A stretch of 46,295 nt of DNA from a virus, in IMG/VR virus record IMGVR_UViG_3300046796_000264, positions 1 to 46,295 of that record, one strand, 5' to 3'. Positions 22,722-29,822 of this stretch are shown one piece after another; position 1 is the stretch's first letter, and each line of letters begins with the position of its first letter. A program made the translations under genes and the position numbers. The notes beneath the pieces are model-generated. The model saw only the letters and a list, made by a program, of their open reading frames with translations. It ran no database searches and was not told the DNA's origin.

Positions 22722-22901
22722 ATGCCGAAGCGCACCAGGAGCGGACGCAAGACAGCGGTCGCTGATGTCGAGTCCAAGCTGAAGCGCGAATATCCCGGCA
22801 ATCCCGGTGCGGTCTACGGCACGCTCAACAAGATCGGCCTCAAGCGAGGCAGCAAAACCACGGCCAAGGGCATGAAGCCGGCCAAGCGGAAACGCGGGTG
22901 A
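22722..22901 (+). CDS. Small basic conserved phage protein (59 aa)
   Basis: A 59-residue Lys/Arg-rich protein with the string YPGNPGAVYGTLNKIGLKRG, a recurring phrase in small proteins of short-tailed phages (KLKREYP.NPGAVYGTLNK). GGGGAGG stands ahead of the ATG at 22722; an in-frame start at 22677 has none. The role is unknown; the charge suggests nucleic-acid contact. The stop overlaps the next start (GTGA). Confidence 0.75.
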   Translation: MPKRTRSGRKTAVADVESKLKREYPGNPGAVYGTLNKIGLKRGSKTTAKGMKPAKRKRG

Positions 22902-23227
22902 GCGATCTCCCCCCCGATGTCGTGACCGTCAATCTCCGCTTCGGGGTGATGACGACACTCGGCCTCTACCAAGATACGCTCAGCTTTTCCGAGGACGAAT
23001 GGGCGAAGCGTGACCCTGATGCGATAGCCAAGGCAAAGCAGCAACTTGCCGATACGTGGGTGGCGTTCCGTACACCGCAGATCGCCGAGGAGCAGGCTCT
23101 TGCTACGCAGGCAGGTGTCGACGCCAAGATCGCAGAATACCAGCAGCAGATAGCGGACCTGCAGGCGGCCGTGGTTGACCTCCAAGCGACGGCGGTGACA
23201 GCGGCGGCTCCGCTCTCGGTTGCCTAG
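22898..23227 (+). CDS. Helical protein of unknown function (109 aa)
   Basis: GTG start overlapping the previous stop. A short beta front (VVTVNLRFGVMTTLGLYQDT) leads to helices and a C-terminal coiled coil (KIAEYQQQIADLQAAVVDLQ). Proteins with this layout act as fibre chaperones or connectors in some phages, and the next two genes are tail proteins. No family is recognised. Confidence 0.65.
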   Translation: MSDLPPDVVTVNLRFGVMTTLGLYQDTLSFSEDEWAKRDPDAIAKAKQQLADTWVAFRTPQIAEEQALATQAGVDAKIAEYQQQIADLQAAVVDLQATAVTAAAPLSVA

Positions 23228-23228
23228 G

Positions 23229-24470
23229 ATGCAGATCCTTACGCCAACCGGCTATCGGGATATCACCGATTGTGTGGTTGGCGACGAGATAAGCGCCTTC
23301 GATACCGCAACCGGCGCCCCGATCATCAATACGATTGAGTTGATCCAACAAATCAACGAGGCAGAGTACGATCGCTGGTGGAACGGGCAGATCCAGAAGG
23401 CAGACTTCCCTTGGCGTTTCTTGCTCATCAACGGTATCTGGACCCTCAATTCCGAGCAATCAATTTGGCGTGCGACCCCAGATGGAGCAAATATCTGTCA
23501 CGTCCGCGATCTGATCCTCGGAGATACGATCTACGATGACGCTGATCGCGATGTCCTCATCGAGAAGATTGATGAGGTTTCTGTGCCGTTTTGGTGGCGA
23601 CTGGAGATCAGCGGCGACCACTCGTATATTGCCGATGGATTATTACTCCATAATGCCTCTCGGTTTTGGGTCTTAGGAACGGGCGGTTGGGATACTATTA
23701 CAACAACGCATTGGGCGACAACCTCGGGTGCCGGATCCGGCGGAGCGTCAGTTCCAGGCGTATCCGATTCGGCCACATTTGATGGTGGCTCCGGCGGTGG
23801 CACTGTTACGCTAAATCAAACTTTAGGCATTACTGTTCAGTCGATCACCTGTGGAGCGTTCACCGGGACATTGGATAATAGCACAAACAATAATAACGTT
23901 ACGCTTAGTTCCAGTTTTAACGGTTCCGGAACAGGTACGAGAACCATAAATCTAGGAAATGGCACATGGAATATAACAAGCACGACGGGTGCTACAACCT
24001 GGAATATGAACATCACTACCGGTTTGACCTGGAACGCGAATAGTTCGACCATTCAAATATCGGGTGCAACAACGACGGCCTTGCGCATCTTCACCGGAGG
24101 CAGCTTGGCCTACCATGATATACAATTGACTGGTCTTATATCTATTACGGGCACAAATAGCTTTACGGCATTTTCACTTGTCGGGGCCGCTCAAGTTACT
24201 CTCACTAACACGCAAACAGTGACTTCTTTAGTATCTAATGGCACGGTCTCAGCGCCTAATTCTATTAACAATGCCGGCGCAAATGCCGTCGCTACAATCA
24301 GCATTATAAGTGGAACTTATGATTTGACCTGGACCGGAATTTCGGGAATAACATTTTCCGGTGGCGCTACGTTTACCGCTCATAACTCATTCGATCTTGG
24401 GCACAACAGCGGCATTACAATCACCCCGCCGACCATGACCCGCTCGCGCGGCTGGTCGGGGATGGCATAG
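23229..24470 (+). CDS. Tail protein with N-terminal Hint (intein-like) domain
   Basis: A 413-residue protein. Residues 1-142 form a Hint domain: block A-like MQILTPTGYRDITDCVVGDE, then SEQSIW and CHVRDLILGDTIYDD, and the C-terminal block GDHSYIADGLLLHN ending H141-N142, directly before A143. The nucleophile normally at position 1 (Cys/Ser) is replaced by the start Met, so only C-terminal Asn cleavage seems possible; that would free the tail part. Residues 143-413 are Thr/Ser/Gly/Asn-rich (beta-solenoid-like) and AT-richer. The ATG lies one base after the previous stop. Confidence 0.75.
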   Translation: MQILTPTGYRDITDCVVGDEISAFDTATGAPIINTIELIQQINEAEYDRWWNGQIQKADFPWRFLLINGIWTLNSEQSIWRATPDGANICHVRDLILGDTIYDDADRDVLIEKIDEVSVPFWWRLEISGDHSYIADGLLLHNASRFWVLGTGGWDTITTTHWATTSGAGSGGASVPGVSDSATFDGGSGGGTVTLNQTLGITVQSITCGAFTGTLDNSTNNNNVTLSSSFNGSGTGTRTINLGNGTWNITSTTGATTWNMNITTGLTWNANSSTIQISGATTTALRIFTGGSLAYHDIQLTGLISITGTNSFTAFSLVGAAQVTLTNTQTVTSLVSNGTVSAPNSINNAGANAVATISIISGTYDLTWTGISGITFSGGATFTAHNSFDLGHNSGITITPPTMTRSRGWSGMA

Positions 24471-25523
24471 ATGACCCTCCGCATCCCGCAATCAACCAGC
24501 TTCGAGCTTGCTTTCAAGGCATTCCTAACGACGACGGGTACCGAGGCCACCGGGCAGACAATCGCGATTACGATCTCGAAGAAAAGCGCGACCTCATTCT
24601 CGGTTATGAACATCGGCGCGACGAATGCGACCGAGATCGCGAACGGCTGGTATTTCGTGACGCTCGATACGACGGACACCGGGACTCTGGGGCGATTGGC
24701 GGTTCGCGGTACATCGGCGAACATCAACGATGTCGGTGTGTTGCTCGAAGTGGTCAGCGCGACGACGGGCGGGGCGACCAATCTCGATGCGGCGATCTCA
24801 ACCCGCATGGCGACCTATACGCAGCCGACCGGCTTCCTTTCGGCAACTTTCCCAAGCGGCACGATCGCAAACACGACCAACATCACGGCCGGTACGATTA
24901 CGAACGTCGGGACGCTGACGACATACACCGGCAACACGCCACAGACCGGCGATGCCTTTGCCCGGATCGGTGCGGGCGGAGCCGGATTGACCGCGCTCGG
25001 CGACACGCGGATCGCCAATCTTGATGCGACCGTTTCGAGCCGATCGACCTTCGCCGGTGGCGCGGTGGCGAGCGTGACGGCGCGCGTAACGGCGAACACC
25101 GACCAGCTTGCCGGGCAGGCCGTGACGGCCGCCGCGGGTGTGACCTTCCCCAGTTCGGTCGCGAGCCCGACGAATATTACGGCAGGGACGATAACGAATG
25201 TCGGCACGGTAGCGACCGTGACCGGCCTGACGGCATCAAACCTCGATACCACCGTATCATCTCGCTTGGCCGCCGCCTCTTACACGACCCCGCCGACTGC
25301 CGCGCAGAACGCAACCGAGCTGCTGGACCAGGCGGCCGGGGTCGAGGCCAACCTGACGGTTCGGCAACAGCTTCGGCTCGCCGCCGCGGCGCTCTATGGG
25401 AAGGCTGCCGGCCTCTCTACGACAACCGTGACTTTCCGCGATACAAACGATACGGTTGATCGCATTACGGCGACCGTGGATGCGTCGGGCGACCGGACGG
25501 CGGTGACGCTGAACTCGACCTAA
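24471..25523 (+). CDS. Tail/baseplate fibre-like protein (350 aa)
   Basis: A Thr/Ala/Gly-rich protein. The front (LRIPQSTSFELAFKAFLTTT, NGWYFVTLDTTDTGTLGRLA) resembles the N-terminal domain of phage upper baseplate or fibre proteins; the middle repeats TNITAGTITNVGT at residues 136-148 and 234-246, about 98 residues apart, together with a LDATVSSR / LDTTVSSR phrase. The end (TVTFRDTNDTVDRITATVDA) is a beta domain. The ATG follows the previous stop directly. A fibre role is inferred. Confidence 0.65.
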   Translation: MTLRIPQSTSFELAFKAFLTTTGTEATGQTIAITISKKSATSFSVMNIGATNATEIANGWYFVTLDTTDTGTLGRLAVRGTSANINDVGVLLEVVSATTGGATNLDAAISTRMATYTQPTGFLSATFPSGTIANTTNITAGTITNVGTLTTYTGNTPQTGDAFARIGAGGAGLTALGDTRIANLDATVSSRSTFAGGAVASVTARVTANTDQLAGQAVTAAAGVTFPSSVASPTNITAGTITNVGTVATVTGLTASNLDTTVSSRLAAASYTTPPTAAQNATELLDQAAGVEANLTVRQQLRLAAAALYGKAAGLSTTTVTFRDTNDTVDRITATVDASGDRTAVTLNST

Positions 25524-25534
25524 AGAGGGCGCTG

Positions 25535-25837
25535 ATGGCATCGCTTTACATCTCCGAGTACCGGGCACAGCCCATCGACTATAACGGTTCGGCTGTCCCG
25601 GTTGGGCAGGAACCCTCAATCGCGACCCAGAAGATTTCGATCAGCGGGACGAGCGCGCAATCGGCGGCCTTTCAATCGACGACAAAATTCATCCGGGCGC
25701 ACACCGATGCGATCTGCTCGGTGGCTTTCGGGCTCAATCCTACGGCGACAACCAGCGACGCGAGAATGGTCGCGGGGCAGACCGAGTTCTGGGGCGTCGC
25801 CGCCGGCCAGAAAGTCGCCGTCATCACGAACACGTAA
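25535..25837 (+). CDS. Small beta-rich virion-type protein (100 aa)
   Basis: A 100-residue protein starting MASLYISEYRAQPIDYNGSA and ending WGVAAGQKVAVITNT. Such proteins recur beside fibre genes of short-tailed phages and look like a small beta-sandwich. AAAGAGG precedes the ATG. The exact role is unknown. Confidence 0.7.
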   Translation: MASLYISEYRAQPIDYNGSAVPVGQEPSIATQKISISGTSAQSAAFQSTTKFIRAHTDAICSVAFGLNPTATTSDARMVAGQTEFWGVAAGQKVAVITNT

Positions 25838-25848
25838 GGAGCGGGCCA

Positions 25849-26352
25849 ATGATGAGCGCAACTGCGCCCCAGGCGGGGGAGATGGACAAGGCCCTATCGC
25901 TGCTGGCGACGATTTCCGATCCGACCAAAGCCAAGACGGTGCTGGAGGAGATCGCCCAGGCTCAGGCTGCGCTCGATGCAAAGGCTGCGGACCTGGATGC
26001 ACGCGAGGCGGCCGTCAAGAGCGCCGAGGAAGCGGTAACGGCAAGGGAGGCGGCGGCGGCGGGTCGAGCCGGAGCGGCAGCCGCAGCGCAGGCCAAGGCC
26101 GACGCGGCGATGGCAGCGGCAAATGCAGCCGTTGCCGATGCTGGCGTGGCGCGGCAGGCGCTTGCTCAGCGCGAGGCCGCGGTGGCTGCCGCAGAAGCCG
26201 CTGTCGAGAAGATGAAGGCAGCACAAGACGCGCTGAAGACGGGCCTCGATGCGCGGATGGCCTCACTCGATGAGCGCGAGGCGGCGGTTTCGAGAGCGGA
26301 GCGCGCGCTGGCCGACCGGCAGGCGAGGATTGCGGCGGCAATAGCTGCGTGA
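25849..26352 (+). CDS. Ala-rich coiled-coil protein (167 aa)
   Basis: Nearly the whole protein is an Ala/Glu/Arg coiled coil, with three imperfect copies of a phrase like LDAREAAVKSAEEAV, QREAAVAAAEAAVEK and LDEREAAVSRAERAL. Start at 25849 or 25852 (ATGATG) with AAGGAGCGG ahead. Coiled coils of this kind serve as spacers or chaperones in tail assembly. No family is recognised. Confidence 0.65.
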   Translation: MMSATAPQAGEMDKALSLLATISDPTKAKTVLEEIAQAQAALDAKAADLDAREAAVKSAEEAVTAREAAAAGRAGAAAAAQAKADAAMAAANAAVADAGVARQALAQREAAVAAAEAAVEKMKAAQDALKTGLDARMASLDEREAAVSRAERALADRQARIAAAIAA

Positions 26353-26353
26353 T

Positions 26354-26500
26354 GTGTTCGGCCATCGCTATTTTGGCGCGCGATACTTCGGCCCGCGATA
26401 TTGGGGGCCGGCCGGAGTGGTTCCGCCGCCGCCGGGAGGCGTTCCTCCCGGCGAGGTCTATTTCATCTGCAATGTCGGCCGGATGATGAACCGGGGATGA
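26354..26500 (+). CDS. Short YFG-repeat phage protein (48 aa)
   Basis: GTG start one base after the previous stop. The protein begins VFGHRYFGARYFGPRYWGP and ends VYFICNVGRMMNRG. The RYFG repeats are a familiar trait of tiny proteins encoded beside tail genes of proteobacterial phages. The reading frame is below 60 codons and is easily missed. Function unknown; aromatic repeats suggest a structural or sticky peptide. Confidence 0.6.
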   Translation: MFGHRYFGARYFGPRYWGPAGVVPPPPGGVPPGEVYFICNVGRMMNRG

Positions 26501-26506
26501 TATGGG

Positions 26507-26608
26507 ATGTGCTTTCGTCATCGCCGCCGGTGGCCGATAGGTGGGCGCTCGATGCGCTTACGCCGCCGTTTCAACCGCGCGTGGCAGCGGCTATGGGCGT
26601 ATCCATGA
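26507..26608 (+). CDS. Possible Arg-rich peptide (33 aa)
   Basis: A 33-codon frame (MCFRHRRRWPIGG, then RLRRRFNRAWQRLWAYP) whose stop directly precedes the ATG of the spanin-like gene at 26609. Thirteen Arg residues and five Trp/Tyr/Phe clusters make it an amphipathic basic peptide. No clear ribosome site is seen. The case rests on position and composition, so it is uncertain. Confidence 0.3.
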   Translation: MCFRHRRRWPIGGRSMRLRRRFNRAWQRLWAYP

Positions 26609-26866
26609 ATGGACTGGCAGGCAGTCATAGCGATCGGGGCGTTGCTGGTGGCGGGTGTCGGCGTTCTGTCGCGCGCCTTCGACAAGTCTTTGTCGATCCG
26701 CGAGCACGAGGAGTTCCGCAACTCGATCCGCGACCAGATTTCGCAAGTCCGTCTTGACACACGTCGCGACGATGACCGGCTCGAAGACCGCATCAAAATA
26801 CTCGAAACTACCCGCCCCACAACCGGTGAGCTTGAGGCAAGGCTGAAAGGATCGGACATCAAATGA
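26609..26866 (+). CDS. Membrane-anchored coiled-coil protein, spanin-like
   Basis: An 85-residue protein: a membrane helix (AVIAIGALLVAGVGVLSRAF) followed by a charged coiled coil (DTRRDDDRLEDRIKILETTR). This is the layout of inner-membrane spanins (Rz) or XhlA-type lysis proteins. The stop overlaps the endolysin ATG, which supports a lysis role. No lipoprotein partner overlaps it; the lipoprotein at 3644 could serve. Confidence 0.65.
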   Translation: MDWQAVIAIGALLVAGVGVLSRAFDKSLSIREHEEFRNSIRDQISQVRLDTRRDDDRLEDRIKILETTRPTTGELEARLKGSDIK

Positions 26867-27561
26867 CCCCGGCGAGGATCCTGCCGGCCGGCCCCCCGGC
26901 CTTTAACACCTTCGACATGCCCGACGCATCGCACACATGGGAGGAGCGCGGCGGCTGGCTAGTGAAGCGGCTCTCGGCCGACTTCAACCTTCAGCCGTTC
27001 CAAGCGGCGGGCATTGTTGGCAACCTCGGTTTCGAGAGCGCGGGCTTCACTAAGCTCCGCGAGATCGGACAACCGGAGGGACAGGGCGGCTACGGCTGGG
27101 CGCAATGGACCGGGCCGCGCCGGGTGCTCTTCCTTCTATTTGCGGCGCAACTCGGCCTAGATTGGCAGTCTGATGCGGCAAATTACGGCTATCTCATGGA
27201 GGAGCTGCGGGGCAATCAGCACAACACGATCCGACAGGTGAGCCAGACCTCGAACGATGCGGACGCAGTGTTCTCGGTGGGGCAGACATACGAGCGCCCG
27301 GGCGGGACGACCTCCACATTTCTCCCCGGCTTTGACGGGCGGCTCAAGTACGCGCGGCGCGCCCTGGCCGGCGCAGGAGCGGCGGGTCAGGCGGGGACTC
27401 CGGCACCCGTGCCCATAGATAATGCGGGGCCGGTGTCCGCGGCGATCAAGGCGTTGCAGACCGCGCTCGTGCCCTACGGCTACAACATCGCCGTCGACGG
27501 CATCTGGGGCACCGGGACCGAGGCGGCGCTGCAGGCGTACCTTGACCAGACCGGCGCCTGA
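26863..27561 (+). CDS. Endolysin: phage tail-lysozyme-like domain plus peptidoglycan-binding domain
   Basis: A 232-residue protein. Residues 40-150 have the motif AAGIVGNLGFESAGF with E58 as likely catalytic acid and GGYGWAQWTGPRR (75-87), as in phage lysozymes of the tail-lysozyme (PF18013-like) group. The C-terminus (195-230, LQTALVPYGYNIAVDGIWG) is a peptidoglycan-binding repeat of the PG_binding_1 kind. It would cut the cell wall at lysis or, if in the virion, at entry. It has no signal peptide, so a holin is needed. ATGA overlap with the spanin-like gene. Confidence 0.8.
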   Translation: MTPARILPAGPPAFNTFDMPDASHTWEERGGWLVKRLSADFNLQPFQAAGIVGNLGFESAGFTKLREIGQPEGQGGYGWAQWTGPRRVLFLLFAAQLGLDWQSDAANYGYLMEELRGNQHNTIRQVSQTSNDADAVFSVGQTYERPGGTTSTFLPGFDGRLKYARRALAGAGAAGQAGTPAPVPIDNAGPVSAAIKALQTALVPYGYNIAVDGIWGTGTEAALQAYLDQTGA

Positions 27562-28039
27562 CAAGCTGACGTTTGGGTGGGAACGGCTCTCGATCCTCCT
27601 CAAAGAGCCGAACATCCGCGACCTGCTGACCTCGTACTGGCAGGAATTGTCGCCGTTTCCAAATCTGAGGCTTGACGTTGATTGGCCTCACTTTTTTCAG
27701 CAGGAGCAGATAGGCGTCTATCGGGTGTGGGCTGCGCGGGTGAACGGCACGCTGGCCGGGTTCATATCGTTTTACGTCAAGACGCATCCCCACTTCAAAA
27801 CGACGCTGATTGCGGTTGACGGCGGTTACTACCTTGCCCCGGGGTTTCGTGATACAACCTCGATGGTCGGCATCCGCATGTGGCGCTCAGCTAAGGCGGC
27901 GTTGAAAAAGGAGGGCGTTCAAATGGGCTTCCTGCACGACAATGCGCTGCGCCCGCTCTCGCCGCTCCTTCTTTCCGTTGGGGCTCGCCCGTTTTCTTCG
28001 ATGTGGTTTTTGGATCTGCGCGATGCGGATCACGATTGA
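27542..28039 (+). CDS. GNAT-type acetyltransferase-like protein
   Basis: About 165 residues with the pattern of GNAT folds: a front with FGWERLSILLKEPNIRDLLT, QIGVYRVWAARVNGTLAGFI, then VDGGYYLAPGFRDTTSMVGI. Acetyltransferase-like proteins stand near internal virion genes of many short-tailed phages. No ATG is present before residue 100; TTG at 27542 (20 bp overlap) or CTG at 27566 is the likely start. The acetyl-CoA loop is poorly conserved, so activity is uncertain. Confidence 0.6.
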   Translation: MTRPAPDKLTFGWERLSILLKEPNIRDLLTSYWQELSPFPNLRLDVDWPHFFQQEQIGVYRVWAARVNGTLAGFISFYVKTHPHFKTTLIAVDGGYYLAPGFRDTTSMVGIRMWRSAKAALKKEGVQMGFLHDNALRPLSPLLLSVGARPFSSMWFLDLRDADHD

Positions 28040-28400
28040 GACCATCCCGCACGAGAACCAACGCTATCCCACGGCGGGGGACTGGCTCTGGCCCAACGAG
28101 CACAACCTCCTGATCCGGGTCTCGGAGATGGGCGATTGGCGGAAGGAAGCGGCGGTCGCGGTCCACGAGCTCGTCGAGGCGATCCTGTGCAAGGCCGATG
28201 GCGTGGCCGAGGACGCGGTTGACGCATTTGACCGGGCCTATGAGGCTGATCGGACGTCGCTTGACGATAGCGAACCGGGTGACGATCCGACCGCGCCATA
28301 TCATCGGCAGCATTGCTTTGCGACGGCGGTTGAGCGGATGCTGATCGCGGCCCTCGGGGTGCCGTGGTCCGAGTACGATGCTGCGGTGGAGGCGCTATAA
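28023..28400 (+). CDS. HExxE-type small protein, possible metallopeptidase
   Basis: A 125-residue protein with VHELVEAILCKADG (H48-E49-x-x-E52), followed by AVDAFDRAYEA. Short phage proteins with this motif are common beside internal virion genes. The HExxE pattern could bind zinc, yet the third ligand is not obvious. It overlaps the GNAT gene by 17 bp and the next gene by TAATG. Confidence 0.6.
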   Translation: MRITIETIPHENQRYPTAGDWLWPNEHNLLIRVSEMGDWRKEAAVAVHELVEAILCKADGVAEDAVDAFDRAYEADRTSLDDSEPGDDPTAPYHRQHCFATAVERMLIAALGVPWSEYDAAVEAL

Positions 28401-29821
28401 TGCCGGGCGGATTGTTTGGAGGAGCGCAAAGCGGCAGCGGCAGCGGCGCGGGCGCGACGGTCTTCAATCCGGTAGCGCAGCCTGCCGCCAACGCCGCGCT
28501 TGGCAACATTTTTCAGCCACTCGCCGACCTCTCGGCCAACGCGGGCGCGGGCACGCCGGCGGGCATCAACTACCCGATGGCGCAGAGCGCGGTCTACAAC
28601 GATATCGTCAACAGCCCCTTTGCCAACCAGGCGATCTGGGGTTCGGATCAAGCGGCGCAAAACGCCTTCAACATCGCCGCTCCGCAGGCTTTTGGCGGCG
28701 CACAGGCGCTAGGGGGCGCGGCCCTCGGTGGACTCCCCTTCGCCAGCCAGGCGCTCGGCCAGGGTTTCGATCCCGCCTACACCGCGGCGATCTCGAGCAT
28801 CCAGAACAACCCCTATTACGGCCAGGCCCTCGGCGGTGCGCAGGCGGCGGCGGGTATGGGGGCGCAGGGCGCGAATGCGATCCAGGGCCTCGGCGGGCAG
28901 ATCGGCGGCACGGTCGACCCGCTTCTCTCGTCGGGTTTCGATCCTCGGGCGGCGTTGTTCAACCGTACCGAGGGGCGGTTGATGGATCAGACCAACGCGA
29001 TCAACGCGATGTCCGGGGTCGCAGGCACGCCCTACGGCGCGAGCGTGTCATCGAACGCCTTGGGCAATTTCGATATCGACTGGCAGAATCAGCAACTCGC
29101 TCGGCAGGCTCAGGCGACGGGCGCAGCGGGATCGGCGGCGAACACAGCTGGGGGGCTCTATGGCGCCGCGCCCGGTCTCATGGCGTCCAGCGCGGGTCTG
29201 CCGAGCGGGGTCTACACCAGCAACATCGGCCAGATCCTTCAGGCGCTCGACCAGCGCAACAAGGCGGGGTTGCTGGGCGCATCCGGGTTCGGCTCGCTGC
29301 TCGGTTCCGGTGGGCAGGGACTTGGAGAGGCGAACAAGCTCAACCTCTCGGGTGTCGGTGCGCAGCAGCAATACGGGGCCGCGCCATACAACACGCAGGC
29401 CGGCATCGGGGCGAACGCGCTGTCGGGGCTGACCAACCTGACGCAGCTCGGCAACAATCAATTTGCGTTGCCGAACCAGGAAATCGGCAACCTGATGCAA
29501 TACATGGGTCTCGGGCAGAATGCCTCGCAGCTTTCAGGTCAACTCGGGCAGATGGGCTTCAACCAGACCGCGCAGGGCATTGGCGGCGGACTTTCCGGCA
29601 TCAACTCGCTGTTCGGGAATAACGGGATCTTCGGCGGCGGCGGGGCGCTTGGCGGATTGGGCGGGGCCGCGACCGGCGGAGCATTCGGGGCGGGCGATTT
29701 CGGCGGTGGCGGGGCAGCGCTGGGGATCGCGGACCAGTTGGGATTGGGGGCGGCTCCGCTGGCCGCAGACGCCGGCGGTGGCGGTCTGGCCGCTGCGCTA
29801 CCCTTGGCGCTGAGCGCCTGA
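28400..29821 (+). CDS. Gly/Ala-rich internal (ejection) protein (473 aa)
   Basis: A low-complexity protein of Gly, Ala, Gln, Asn and Leu with helical stretches (FANQAIWGSDQAAQNAF, FDIDWQNQQLARQAQATG) and a Gly-rich end. Composition and place, before two more large internal proteins, match ejection proteins of P22-like and T7-like phages (gp7, gp20, gp14 types), which are pushed into the host to form the DNA channel. The start at 28400 overlaps the previous stop. Confidence 0.65.
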   Translation: MPGGLFGGAQSGSGSGAGATVFNPVAQPAANAALGNIFQPLADLSANAGAGTPAGINYPMAQSAVYNDIVNSPFANQAIWGSDQAAQNAFNIAAPQAFGGAQALGGAALGGLPFASQALGQGFDPAYTAAISSIQNNPYYGQALGGAQAAAGMGAQGANAIQGLGGQIGGTVDPLLSSGFDPRAALFNRTEGRLMDQTNAINAMSGVAGTPYGASVSSNALGNFDIDWQNQQLARQAQATGAAGSAANTAGGLYGAAPGLMASSAGLPSGVYTSNIGQILQALDQRNKAGLLGASGFGSLLGSGGQGLGEANKLNLSGVGAQQQYGAAPYNTQAGIGANALSGLTNLTQLGNNQFALPNQEIGNLMQYMGLGQNASQLSGQLGQMGFNQTAQGIGGGLSGINSLFGNNGIFGGGGALGGLGGAATGGAFGAGDFGGGGAALGIADQLGLGAAPLAADAGGGGLAAALPLALSA

Positions 29822-29822
29822 C

